From Rhizobium sp. Root1203 (GTDB lineage: Bacteria; Pseudomonadota; Alphaproteobacteria; Rhizobiales; Rhizobiaceae): a stretch of DNA of 63,319 bases. Of the stretch, positions 29,727 to 37,896 are shown one piece after another. The translations under genes were made by a program, and so were the position numbers. The stretch lies in the NCBI RefSeq assembly GCF_001424945.1, contig NZ_LMCW01000010.1:50778-114096 (forward strand), in the 5' to 3' direction. Below the pieces are notes generated by a model. It saw only the letters and a list, made by a program, of their open reading frames with translations, made no database searches and was not told the DNA's origin. Positions within the stretch are counted from its first letter, which is position 1. Each line of letters starts with the position of its first letter.

Positions 29727-30635
29727 ATGGCGACGCTGGATATAGACTCGGTTCGGTCCTTTGTCGCGATTGCGGATTTTCAGAGCTTTACTCGCGCGGC
29801 GGAGTTCCTCGGAAGCACGCAAGGGGCGATCAGTGTAAAGTTGAAACGGCTCGAAGATAGGCTCGGTGTCAGGCTGCTCGAGCGGACGCCGAGGCAGGTT
29901 CGGCTTTCGGCGCAGGGTGCTGCATTTATCGAGGGCGCGCGTGAGTTTCTCGCTGCCCATGAACGCGCTCTGTCGGGGTTGTCGTCGACGCGGCGCCGAT
30001 TTGGACTTGGCATCGCTGCTCATGTCGCCGGACCTGAAGTGCCGACATTGCTGGCGCGTCTTTATGCCCATGACCCCGGCCTCTGCATTGAGGTGCGGCT
30101 TGAAACGTCGAGAAACTTGCTTGGCGCTTTTGAACGGGGAGAGCTTGATGCCGTCATCATCCGGCGCGATGAGGACCGGCGCGACGGCGAGACGCTTGGG
30201 CCGGAACACTTCGGCTGGTTCGCTTCACCCAGTTTTGGACGCGCGCCAGGCGAGCCGCTTCGGCTGGCGGCGCTTGCGCCGCTCTGTGGTGTTCGTGATA
30301 TCGCCACCCGCGCACTTGATGGCGTTGGTGTTCCTTGGGTCGAGGTTTTCGTCGGCGTCTCGACTGCCGTTAATGCGGCAGTCTCCGCGGGATTGGCCGT
30401 TGCCCCGTTCTCCTGTCGCCTCGCGCCCGCAGATACTATTGAAGTGAGCAAGCGCTTCGACCTGCCGCCGCTTCCGTCTTCGGAAATTGTTCTTCACTCG
30501 ACCTTGACCGATGCGCGCTCCCGTAAAGCCTTGCAAACGCTTGCCGCTGCTTTCAGGGAGCGGCACGCGACGTCGATCGAAGCCGGGACCTCGGCTGAGA
30601 AGACCTGGCCGAGGATCGAGCTCTCGGCCTCCTGA
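29727..30635 (+). CDS. LysR family transcriptional regulator
   Basis: A 302-residue LysR regulator with the helix-turn-helix FVAIADFQSFTRAAEFLGSTQGAISVKLKRLEDRLG. It probably controls the divergent MFS exporter. The C-terminal 25 residues are unusually polar and extend beyond the effector fold. Confidence 0.9.
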   Translation: MATLDIDSVRSFVAIADFQSFTRAAEFLGSTQGAISVKLKRLEDRLGVRLLERTPRQVRLSAQGAAFIEGAREFLAAHERALSGLSSTRRRFGLGIAAHVAGPEVPTLLARLYAHDPGLCIEVRLETSRNLLGAFERGELDAVIIRRDEDRRDGETLGPEHFGWFASPSFGRAPGEPLRLAALAPLCGVRDIATRALDGVGVPWVEVFVGVSTAVNAAVSAGLAVAPFSCRLAPADTIEVSKRFDLPPLPSSEIVLHSTLTDARSRKALQTLAAAFRERHATSIEAGTSAEKTWPRIELSAS

Positions 30636-30964
30636 CCGCTGGGCGCTCAAAGCCGCCGGCTGCCCTCAGTGGCTTGGATTTCGGCATATCCCTGAATTGA
30701 GGGCAGGCCCGTTCCCTATCGACCTGAAGCTTGTTGAGACGCTCGCAATCCAGGGTTCCAGACGTTCACCGAGCGAAGCGCTACGGCGGCGCATGCCCGT
30801 CCGTCACGCGCTGCGTAACATTCCCGAACCAATAGCAAGCCGCAATTTCCAAAGTTGCCCATTGCATCGACTTGGATACTAATATACTACTTACCTAAGA
30901 GTGAGGCGGCGACCGGCGAGGCAGTCGTCAGAGGGAAGGATCTTGACGTGACGGGACAGACATC
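30636..30964. other. Intergenic region, nothing recognised
   Basis: About 330 bp between the LysR and GntR genes. The AT-rich stretch near 30880-30897 (tactaatatactacttacc type) is the likely promoter region for the GntR-kduID-ABC operon. No relic seen. Confidence 0.4.
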
Positions 30965-31735
30965 GTGAGCGACGTCCGCAAGAAGCGATCATTGGCAGGT
31001 GTCACCGATCTTTCGCATCAGCGCGCTGCCGCGCCGCGCGCAGCAACGCTCGTCTACAGTGCCCTCCGCGACGACATTATTTCGCTCCGCCGCAAGCCGA
31101 TGGATCTTCTCAACGAGAAAGAGCTCGAAGCGCAGTTTGGCGTTAGCCGCACGCCCATTCGCGAGGCCATGCTGCGGTTGTCAGATGACGGGCTTGTCGA
31201 TGTGTTTCCACAGTCCGGCACGTTCGTTTCCCGCATTCCGCGGCGCGCCCTCTACGAAGCTATCCTTGTGCGCAAGGCGTTGGAGGATACAACTGTCTCG
31301 ATCGCCGTAGAAAAGATAACACCGCCAGGCATTCGCGCGCTCGAGCGCAATCTTGCCGATCTCAGCGCCTGCGTTCGCGACGATGATGTTGCGGTCTTCC
31401 ATGTCGTCGATAACGACTTCCACAAGCTGATCAGCGACATCGCCGGCTTCCCCGGAATCTGGGCCATAATTCAGCAGGTGAAGGTTCACAGCGACCGCTA
31501 CCGCCTTCTGACGCTGCCGCAGGAAGGTCGTCTGGCCCGCGTTATTGAAGAGCATTCCGTTGTCGTCGACTGCATAAGGAAGGGCGACAGGGCCGGAGCC
31601 GCCTCGGCCATGGGGTTCCACCTCGGCAAGCTGTTGCACGAGGTCGAGACGTCCGAAATCTGGGATCCCAAATATTTCATCGAGGATTCGAAAACTCCGT
31701 TGGCATCCGTAGACCGCAAGGAAAGAAATCAATGA
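30965..31735 (+). CDS. GntR family regulator (FadR/FCD type)
   Basis: A 256-residue GntR regulator. The winged helix spans about 25-95 (VYSALRDDIISLRRKPMDLL, then FGVSRTPIREAMLRLSDDGLV), followed by an all-helical FCD effector domain with metal/ligand residues in DNDFHKLI and EEHSVVVDCI. The start is GTG 30965. Its stop overlaps the kduI start (ATGA at 31732-31735), so it is co-translated with the catabolic genes and probably autoregulates the operon in response to a uronate-derived ligand, as is usual for FCD regulators of sugar acid genes. Confidence 0.92.
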   Translation: MSDVRKKRSLAGVTDLSHQRAAAPRAATLVYSALRDDIISLRRKPMDLLNEKELEAQFGVSRTPIREAMLRLSDDGLVDVFPQSGTFVSRIPRRALYEAILVRKALEDTTVSIAVEKITPPGIRALERNLADLSACVRDDDVAVFHVVDNDFHKLISDIAGFPGIWAIIQQVKVHSDRYRLLTLPQEGRLARVIEEHSVVVDCIRKGDRAGAASAMGFHLGKLLHEVETSEIWDPKYFIEDSKTPLASVDRKERNQ

Positions 31736-32568
31736 AAATCGAAGTCCGCCACGCCTCCCATCCCGAGGCAGTCCGTGCTTTCGACACCGAGACGCTCCGC
31801 CGTCACTTCCTGGTCGAGACCGTCTTTTCGCAGGGCGAGATCCGGCTCACCTACTCGCACTACGATCGAATGGTGATCGGGGGTGCGACCCCGCTCGGCG
31901 CGGCGCTGGCGCTTGGTGCTCCGAAGGAGATCGGCCAGGAGACCTTTTTTTCCGAGCGTGAACTAGGGGCTCTGAACGTCGGCGGCGAAGGTCGCGTGAT
32001 CGTCGGTGGCAAGGCATACGATCTTGCCAAGTATGACTGCCTCTACATCGGGAAGGGCGCCAAGGATGTCACCTTTGAGAGCGCCGATGCGGCAAATCCC
32101 GCCAAGTTCTACCTCGTCTCGACGCCCGCTCATGAGACACATCCGACCGTGCTCTTGACCCGCGACAAGGCCCGTCACCTAACGCCGGGCGAGGCCGCGA
32201 CAGCCAACAAGCGCTCGATTTACCAGTTCATTCATCCAGAGGTTTGTCAGTCCTGCCAACTCACCATGGGCTTTACAATGATCGAGCAGGGAAGTGTCTG
32301 GAATACCATGCCGTCTCACACGCACGACCGGCGGATGGAAGCCTACCTGTACTTCGATCTCGAAAAGGAGCAGCGCGTGTTCCACTTCATGGGCGAGCCG
32401 CAGCAAACCCGCCACATGCTGGTCGCCAACGAGCAGGCGATCATCTCGCCGCCCTGGTCGATCCATTCGGGTGCCGGGACCAAAAACTACAGCTTCATCT
32501 GGGCGATGGCCGGAGACAACAAAAGCTTCACCGACATGGACCATATCGCCATTGCGGATCTGAGGTAG
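31732..32568 (+). CDS. kduI: 5-dehydro-4-deoxy-D-glucuronate isomerase
   Basis: A 278-residue cupin-type isomerase converting 4-deoxy-L-threo-5-hexosulose uronate to 3-deoxy-D-glycero-2,5-hexodiulosonate, the step before KduD in the breakdown of unsaturated uronates. KduI signatures are RHASHPEAVRAFDTETLRRHFL, FYLVSTPAHETHPT, WNTMPSHTHDRRMEAYLYFDL (metal ligands) and SPPWSIHSGAGT. Full length for the family. It overlaps the regulator stop by four bases and is followed 4 bp later by kduD. Confidence 0.95.
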   Translation: MKIEVRHASHPEAVRAFDTETLRRHFLVETVFSQGEIRLTYSHYDRMVIGGATPLGAALALGAPKEIGQETFFSERELGALNVGGEGRVIVGGKAYDLAKYDCLYIGKGAKDVTFESADAANPAKFYLVSTPAHETHPTVLLTRDKARHLTPGEAATANKRSIYQFIHPEVCQSCQLTMGFTMIEQGSVWNTMPSHTHDRRMEAYLYFDLEKEQRVFHFMGEPQQTRHMLVANEQAIISPPWSIHSGAGTKNYSFIWAMAGDNKSFTDMDHIAIADLR

Positions 32569-32572
32569 CACG

Positions 32573-33331
32573 ATGGCCGCCAATCCATTTGACCTCTCTG
32601 GCCGGACCGCTCTCGTTACCGGCGCCAATACGGGCATAGGGCAGGGCATTGCTCTCGCACTCTCCGAGGCCGGTTGCTCGATCGTTGCCGTCGGTCGCTC
32701 CTCGATGGAGGAGACCGAGGCACTCGTTACCAAGGCTGGTGTCCGCTTCCACGCCATCAAGGCCGACCTTGGCAGCATCGCCCCGGTCAAGGACATCGTC
32801 TCCGAGACCCTTCGCGTATCGGGCCGCCTGGACATTCTCGTCAACAATGCCGGCGTCATCCGCCGCGCCGACGCGGTCGACTTCACCGAAGAAGACTGGG
32901 ATGCGGTAATCGACACCAATCTGAAGACGGCTTTCTTCCTGTCGCAGGCAGCCGGCCGGCACATGATCGAGAAGGGCAGCGGCAAGATCATCAACATTGC
33001 ATCGCTTCTCTCGTTCCAGGGCGGCATCCGAATTCCGTCCTACACAGCGTCGAAGAGCGGCCTTGCCGGCATCACGCGGCTGCTCGCCTGCGAATGGGCG
33101 GGCAAGGGCGTCAACGTCAACGCGATCGCGCCGGGCTACTTCGTCACCAACAACACCACGGCTCTGCGCGACGACCCGGATCGCAGCGCTGCCATCCTGG
33201 CGCGAATTCCCGCCGGACGCTGGGGCATGCCGTCGGAGCTTGGCGGTGCAGCGGTGTTCCTGGCGTCGAACGCATCCGACTATATCCATGGCACCGTGAT
33301 CCCCGTCGATGGCGGTTGGCTCGCGCGGTGA
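32573..33331 (+). CDS. kduD: 2-dehydro-3-deoxy-D-gluconate 5-dehydrogenase
   Basis: A 252-residue short-chain dehydrogenase acting after KduI, reducing the diketo acid to 2-keto-3-deoxygluconate with NAD(P)H. The nucleotide motif is TGANTGIGQG, NNAG lies at 91-94, and the catalytic set is Ser144, Tyr157 and Lys161 (YTASK). Length and sequence (VDFTEEDWDAVIDTNLKTAF) fit KduD. Its product would need KDG kinase and aldolase from elsewhere; neither is in this window. Confidence 0.93.
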   Translation: MAANPFDLSGRTALVTGANTGIGQGIALALSEAGCSIVAVGRSSMEETEALVTKAGVRFHAIKADLGSIAPVKDIVSETLRVSGRLDILVNNAGVIRRADAVDFTEEDWDAVIDTNLKTAFFLSQAAGRHMIEKGSGKIINIASLLSFQGGIRIPSYTASKSGLAGITRLLACEWAGKGVNVNAIAPGYFVTNNTTALRDDPDRSAAILARIPAGRWGMPSELGGAAVFLASNASDYIHGTVIPVDGGWLAR

Positions 33332-33376
33332 ATGGCTGACTGAGTTCGCGCGTCCGCTGGCCGCCTGGGAGGAGAC

Positions 33377-34060
33377 ATGCAGTACCAGTTCGATTTTGCG
33401 GCGCTGATGCCCTATTGGCGGGATTTCCTGTCGGGCGCGCTGACGACAATCGAGATCACGTTGTTTTCGGTGGTGATCGGCCTTGCGATCGGCATTGCCT
33501 GCGCCATTGCCCGCCGCTCCCATGTGGCCGTTTTGCGTGCAATCGTCGGCGTGTACATCGAAGCGGTGCGCAACACGCCGTTCATCGTCCAGATCTTCTT
33601 CATCTTCTTCGGCCTGTCTTCCGTCGGATTCCGTCTGCCCATCATCGCGGCCTCGGTGTTTGCGATGGTGATCAATGTCGGGGCATACACCGCAGAAATC
33701 ATTCGCGCGGGCATGGATTCGATCCATCCGAGCCAGATCGAGGCGGCCGAGGCGCTCGGACTTTCGAGGTTCCAGATCTACCGCGACATCATCCTTCTGC
33801 CGGCGATCGAGCGCGTTTATCCCGCTCTGTCCAGCCAATTCATCCTGATGATGCTGTCGACCTCGATCTGCTCGCAGATTTCTGCCGAAGAACTGACTGG
33901 CGTTGCCAACAACATCCAGTCGAACACCTTCCGCTCGCTGGAAACCTATTTCGTTGTCGCTTTTCTTTATATCGCAATTACCTACCTGATGCGTGTCGCC
34001 TTCTTCGGGATCGGCCTCATCGCATTCCCGCGCCGCCGTCGGCTCGGGCTCGGAGTGTGA
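33377..34060 (+). CDS. Polar amino acid type ABC transporter permease
   Basis: A 227-residue PAAT-family permease (VRNTPFIVQIFFIFFGLSS; EAA loop EAAEALGLSRFQIYRDIILLPA). GGGAGGAG precedes the start. It lies 45 bp after kduD, within the same operon, and pairs with the next permease. Confidence 0.92.
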   Translation: MQYQFDFAALMPYWRDFLSGALTTIEITLFSVVIGLAIGIACAIARRSHVAVLRAIVGVYIEAVRNTPFIVQIFFIFFGLSSVGFRLPIIAASVFAMVINVGAYTAEIIRAGMDSIHPSQIEAAEALGLSRFQIYRDIILLPAIERVYPALSSQFILMMLSTSICSQISAEELTGVANNIQSNTFRSLETYFVVAFLYIAITYLMRVAFFGIGLIAFPRRRRLGLGV

Positions 34061-34067
34061 GGTGACG

Positions 34068-34721
34068 ATGCTCGGCGCGTTTTCAACCAATCACCTCTTT
34101 TACCTGCTGGACGGTCTGCTTTGGACCGTGGTGCTTTCGGCACTCGCCTTTATCCTTGGCGGCATAGCTGGTTTCTTCGTCATGCTCATGCGCATCTCGC
34201 GCTTGCGCTGGCTGCGGCGCACGGCGCTGGTCTACATCCAGATCGTCCAGGGCACACCGCTCCTGATTCAGATGTTCCTCCTCTATTTCGGTCTCGGTGT
34301 CTTCGGTATTTCGGTGCCGCCGCTTGTCGCCGCCGGCCTCGGCATGATGGTCTATTCGAGTTCCTATCTCGGCGAAATCTGGCGCGGATCGGTGGAATCA
34401 ATCGCCAAGACGCAGTTCGAGGCCGCCGAATGCATGGGGCTGACACGCTGGCAGGCGCTGCTTGACGTCATCCTGCCGCAGGCCCTGAAGATCGCCACGC
34501 CGCCGACGGTCGGCTTCCTCGTGCAACTCGTCAAGAACACCTCGCTCGCCTCTGTCGTTGGCTTCCTTGAACTGACGCGCGCGGCCCAGGTCATCAACAA
34601 CTCCCTGTTTCAGCCCTTCCTGGTCTTTGGTATCGCAGCGCTTTTTTACTTCTGCGTCTGCTACCCGCTGTCGGTCTGGAGCCGTTCGCTTGAGAGGAAA
34701 CTCAATGTCGGCCGCCGTTAA
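34068..34721 (+). CDS. Polar amino acid type ABC transporter permease
   Basis: A 217-residue permease (IVQGTPLLIQMFLLYFGLG; EAA loop EAAECMGLTRWQALLDVILPQA). The start at ATG 34068 has GAGGTG upstream; longer frames lack support. It overlaps the ATPase start by 17 bases, indicating coupling. Confidence 0.92.
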   Translation: MLGAFSTNHLFYLLDGLLWTVVLSALAFILGGIAGFFVMLMRISRLRWLRRTALVYIQIVQGTPLLIQMFLLYFGLGVFGISVPPLVAAGLGMMVYSSSYLGEIWRGSVESIAKTQFEAAECMGLTRWQALLDVILPQALKIATPPTVGFLVQLVKNTSLASVVGFLELTRAAQVINNSLFQPFLVFGIAALFYFCVCYPLSVWSRSLERKLNVGRR

Positions 34722-35433
34722 ACTCACCAATGTCGTCAAGCGCTTCGGTGCCTTGGAGGTGCTGAAAGGCGTCTCGTTTGAAATCAACACTGGCGAAGTC
34801 GTCGCGTTGATCGGCCAGTCGGGCTCCGGCAAGAGCACAGCCCTCCGCTGCATCAACCGGCTGGAAACGATCCAGGATGGAACGATTGAAGTCTGCGGTC
34901 ACCGCGTCGAGGATCCGAAGCTCGATCTGCGAGCCCTGCGCCGCGACATCGGCATGGTGTTCCAGAGCTACAATCTCTTCCCCCACATGACGGTCGCTGA
35001 GAACATCATGCTTGCGCTTCGTCGCGTGAAATCGATACGCAAGGAAAAAGCCTTTGAGATCGCCAGACAGGTTCTCGCCAAGGTCGGCCTGTCGGAAAAG
35101 ATCGACAACTACCCCGAACAGCTCTCCGGAGGCCAGCAGCAGCGCGTGGCGATTGCCCGTTCGCTCGCCATGCAGCCAAAAGTAATGCTGTTCGACGAAG
35201 TAACATCGGCGCTCGACCCGAAACTGACCGGCGAGGTGCTGAGGGTTATGGAAGATCTGGCGCGAGGCGGGATGACGATGATCGTCGTCACCCACGAAAT
35301 GGGCTTCGCCAAGCGCGCCGCCAATCGTGTCATCTACATGCATACCGGAAAGGTTTGGGAGACGGGTGGGGCTGATATCCTCTCGAATCCGCAAACTCCG
35401 GAATTGAAGGAATTCATGGCCGAAGAGCTTTGA
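34705..35433 (+). CDS. Polar amino acid type ABC transporter ATPase (GlnQ family)
   Basis: A 242-residue ATPase with Walker A GQSGSGKST, signature LSGGQQQRVAIARSL, Walker B VMLFDEVTSALD and switch His in VVTHEMGFAKR. Start ATG 34705 (MSAAVKLTNVVKRFGALEV). It completes the transporter encoded by the kdu operon. Confidence 0.93.
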   Translation: MSAAVKLTNVVKRFGALEVLKGVSFEINTGEVVALIGQSGSGKSTALRCINRLETIQDGTIEVCGHRVEDPKLDLRALRRDIGMVFQSYNLFPHMTVAENIMLALRRVKSIRKEKAFEIARQVLAKVGLSEKIDNYPEQLSGGQQQRVAIARSLAMQPKVMLFDEVTSALDPKLTGEVLRVMEDLARGGMTMIVVTHEMGFAKRAANRVIYMHTGKVWETGGADILSNPQTPELKEFMAEEL

Positions 35434-35496
35434 ATCTGAGGAGGAGTACCTGCGCCAAGCGCAGCATCAATCAGGTAAACGAGAGAGGAGTCTCAT

Positions 35497-36294
35497 ATGC
35501 CGACAAAGTTGATTTCGAAACTGGCTTTTATCGCAGGAGCGAGCCTGTTAGCGCTGGCATCGGCTGCAAATGCGGACGTGCTCGACAATATCAAGAAGGC
35601 GGGCAAGGTGCGCATCGCGGTGGCGATGGGTATTCCGGAATACTCCTTCGTTGACGAAAACCTGAAGCCAACCGGCTCGGACGTCGAAACCGCAAAGCTG
35701 ATCGCACATGATCTCGGCGTGGAGCTGGAACTGGTCGAAATTACCAATGCCGCCCGTGTACCGTCAGTCCAGACCGGAAAGGCCGACATGGTCGTTTCGT
35801 CCCTCGGCATCACCGAGGAGCGCAAGAAGGCGATCGACTATTCCGTTCCTTACGCAACTCTGGCCCTCGTCGTTGCCGGACCGGCCGACGTTGCAATCAA
35901 GGATTATACAGATCTGGCTGGCAAGCGCGTCGGCGTGACGCGGGCGACAACGAACGATCAGGATATCACCGCAAAGGCCAAGGATGCCGATATCGTCCGC
36001 TTCGAAGACGATGCGACGCTGATCACCTCGGTTGTTTCCGGCCAGGTCGATATCCTGTCGAGCCAGTCGGCGGTCATAAACGGCATCAATAAGAAGATGG
36101 CGAGCAACCCGCTGCAGCTGAAGTTCACGCAGAAAGAGACCAATCTCGGCATCGGTATCCCGAAGGGCGAAAATGAGTTGAAAGGCTGGCTCGATCAGTG
36201 GGTGAAGGTAAACTTTGACAACAAGGTTCTCCGTGACATCTACCGCAAGTTCCACAACGCCGAACTTCCGGACGACCTTACAGCGCGCCAGTAG
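35497..36294 (+). CDS. ABC transporter substrate-binding protein (polar amino acid fold)
   Basis: A 265-residue periplasmic binding protein with a signal peptide (KLAFIAGASLLALASAANA) and a family 3 fold: VRIAVAMGIPEYSFVDENLKPTGSDVETAKLIAHDLGV. The position of the ligand Arg is filled in SSLGITEERKKAIDYSVPY. GAGAGGAG precedes the start. It is the last gene of the GntR-kduID-ABC operon and so the best clue to the imported substrate, which the context suggests is a uronate-linked or amino-acid-like compound rather than a plain oligosaccharide. Confidence 0.92.
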   Translation: MPTKLISKLAFIAGASLLALASAANADVLDNIKKAGKVRIAVAMGIPEYSFVDENLKPTGSDVETAKLIAHDLGVELELVEITNAARVPSVQTGKADMVVSSLGITEERKKAIDYSVPYATLALVVAGPADVAIKDYTDLAGKRVGVTRATTNDQDITAKAKDADIVRFEDDATLITSVVSGQVDILSSQSAVINGINKKMASNPLQLKFTQKETNLGIGIPKGENELKGWLDQWVKVNFDNKVLRDIYRKFHNAELPDDLTARQ

Positions 36295-36304
36295 TTGCAA
36301 CGAG

Positions 36305-36332
36305 AGCGCCGCGGCCGTCGGCCCGGCGCTTT
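36305..36332 (+). terminator. Hairpin after the kdu-ABC operon
   Basis: AGCGCCG (36305-36311) pairs with CGGCGCT (36324-36330), with further GGCC pairing inside, followed by TTTC. It sits 11 bp after the last stop codon, the expected place for an intrinsic terminator, though the T-tract is short. Confidence 0.5.
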
Positions 36333-36763
36333 CAAGCGGACAACGCCGAGCTGGCCGGCCGAGCCGAAGCGGCTTCCGTCGTCGCCACCCTAGGCGGGCG
36401 CTGGATGAGATCACGTTCGGACAGGTTGGGCGCTCGCCTGCCAATTCGTTGGCCACAAGGAGAAACTGGAAAAATCCTCGTGTTCGCCATCCCCGTCGCG
36501 TCCAGTTGACACGACCGCGATCTCGGAAGGTGAATGATGTTATGTGGCCTTTGTTCCATGACTGAGATAACCAGGCGGCCCATCTTGGTTGTGCATTTGG
36601 CAAGTATGGGCCATGCGGTATCTAGGCCTTTTCCGAAATCCGCAACACATGTGCCGTGCGCGACTCTACAACAGCGGATGACTTTTAGGATTTCGTGGGT
36701 AGTGCCCGCCTCTTCGAACTCTGCCAGTAGCTTATCGGCCTCAGTCCTAATGCTGCCTGCCAT
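36332..36763 (-). CDS. Hypothetical protein, possibly a read-through of a decayed gene
   Basis: A 143-residue frame beginning MAGSIRTEADKLLAEFEEAG. The first 55 residues look like a genuine soluble helical protein; the rest (after about LAKCTTKMGRLVISVMEQRP) is Arg/Pro/Ala-rich and may be non-coding read-through. Four residues of upstream extension exist from a TTG. It lies in a block of broken plasmid genes. No family recognised. Confidence 0.4.
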   Translation of the reverse strand: MAGSIRTEADKLLAEFEEAGTTHEILKVIRCCRVAHGTCVADFGKGLDTAWPILAKCTTKMGRLVISVMEQRPHNIIHLPRSRSCQLDATGMANTRIFPVSPCGQRIGRRAPNLSERDLIQRPPRVATTEAASARPASSALSA

Positions 36764-37040
36764 CTCCGCCAATCCTTGTTCAAAAGGCGCTGCGCGCCGC
36801 TGCCGAAAGCGACCTTTCGGGCAGGTTCAAGCGGCTTGCTCCGGTGATCACGCGTGAACGCAGGCGGCGGGCCTTTCGTGCCGAGCAGTCGTTCCCCATT
36901 TCCGAATTCGGCCACAAGGCCTTCGATCAGAGCGATCTCATCGGCCGCTTGATCGTCCTGGTAGATGAACCGCCATTCTACCCGATAGAGCGCCCATGCG
37001 GTTTTCCGATCGATGCGGCAGGCACGATTTCAGCTGTCAT
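36685..37040 (-). pseudogene. Frameshifted small plasmid gene, unknown function
   Basis: An ATG at 37040 with AGGAAC upstream reads MTAEIVPAA, then the protein-like continuation CRIDRKTAWALYRVEWRFIY QDDQAADEIALIEGLVAEFG lies in another frame running to 36685. Joining the two needs a single-base change near 37015. The protein-like part is convincing; the tail after KGPPPAFTRDH is doubtful. No function assignable. Confidence 0.4.
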
Positions 37041-37202
37041 GTTCCTACTCCCGCCTCCCAAAGTTCCTTTTTTCTCGATTTCGCAGCAGGCGAGACACAG
37101 CCGACGATCCGGCAGATACTTGTCCTCGCCTTTCACGACTTGCTGGCCGATCTTGAGGACGACTTCCGACGGCTTGCCGCAACGCTGGCAAGGGCCATCC
37201 TT
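36978..37202 (-). pseudogene. Relic of a small CxxC protein
   Basis: The frame reads DGPCQRCGKPSEVVLKIGQQ, VVKGEDKYLPDRRLC and LACCEIEKKG before a stop at 36978. The paired cysteines (CQRC, CLACC) look like a zinc-binding fold. There is no usable start codon, and the 5' end abuts the stop of the next relic upstream, suggesting loss of the start or a shift. Confidence 0.4.
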
Positions 37203-37835
37203 TACTCCTTGGCCTTTCCGAGTTCTTCTACCGGAACACCGAGAGCGCTCGCCAGTGAATGTCGTCCGAGATCAGGCATTGCTGCCAGTCCGGCGGCGAC
37301 GGCTTCCTGCCACGATTTCCCTCGTTCCCAAGCCTCAATGTAGGCATCGGCAAGCATGTCGCCTTGGCGGGTCTCCACGAGCGCCTGTGAGAGCAGCGAG
37401 GCTTGCAGGAGGTCCTTGTCTCGGTGGCTGCTTGGCCCGCTTATCGGCCTCCACAGCTAAGTCCACCACATGATCCCACAGGAACGCATCGATGAGGTAA
37501 TCGGCACCATCAAGCTTCATCTCGACCGGGACCCACAGCTCGCGGGCTAGATTTTTATTCTCGGGTTCGATCCGATCGACGACCTTTTCGAACACGCGGT
37601 TTGCTATCTCAACGAGAGCGGCTCTTTCGTCTGCCTGCAATGGCTGCGCTTCAATTGCGGCATGGAGCCCGGGGATCAGGAAAAGTTCGCCAGACAAGTT
37701 GTTGCGTTCGCCGACGTCGCCGAACCGCCCGTTCACCGCCGCAGCGATAGAGGTCAAGCATGCGTCGGACGATGCGATCATAGGGCAGTAGCGCGAAATT
37801 TCGGTCTCCACCGACTTCTGAGAGGGATGTCGCAC
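37202..37835 (-). pseudogene. Frameshifted plasmid hypothetical gene
   Basis: The upstream frame reads QADERAALVEIANRVFEKVV, NKNLARELWVPVEMKLDGAD and YLIDAFLWDHVVDLAVEADKRAK. The protein-like continuation DKDLLQASLLSQALVETRQG, DMLADAYIEAWERGKSWQEA, ending VEELGKAKE at 37202, is in the next frame. One extra base near 37430 would account for the break (AKSHRDKDLL in the repaired form). No known domain recognised. Confidence 0.55.
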
Positions 37836-37896
37836 ACCACAGTTGCGTTTTGATCGAAGCCGTCATTTGATGTGCACGTTGGTCACGGGGAGACAA

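Noticed and set aside
32528..34090. A 520-codon minus-strand frame opposite kduD and permease genes
   Set aside because: Low-complexity Asp/Arg/His/Gln composition and complete overlap with three well-supported plus-strand genes.
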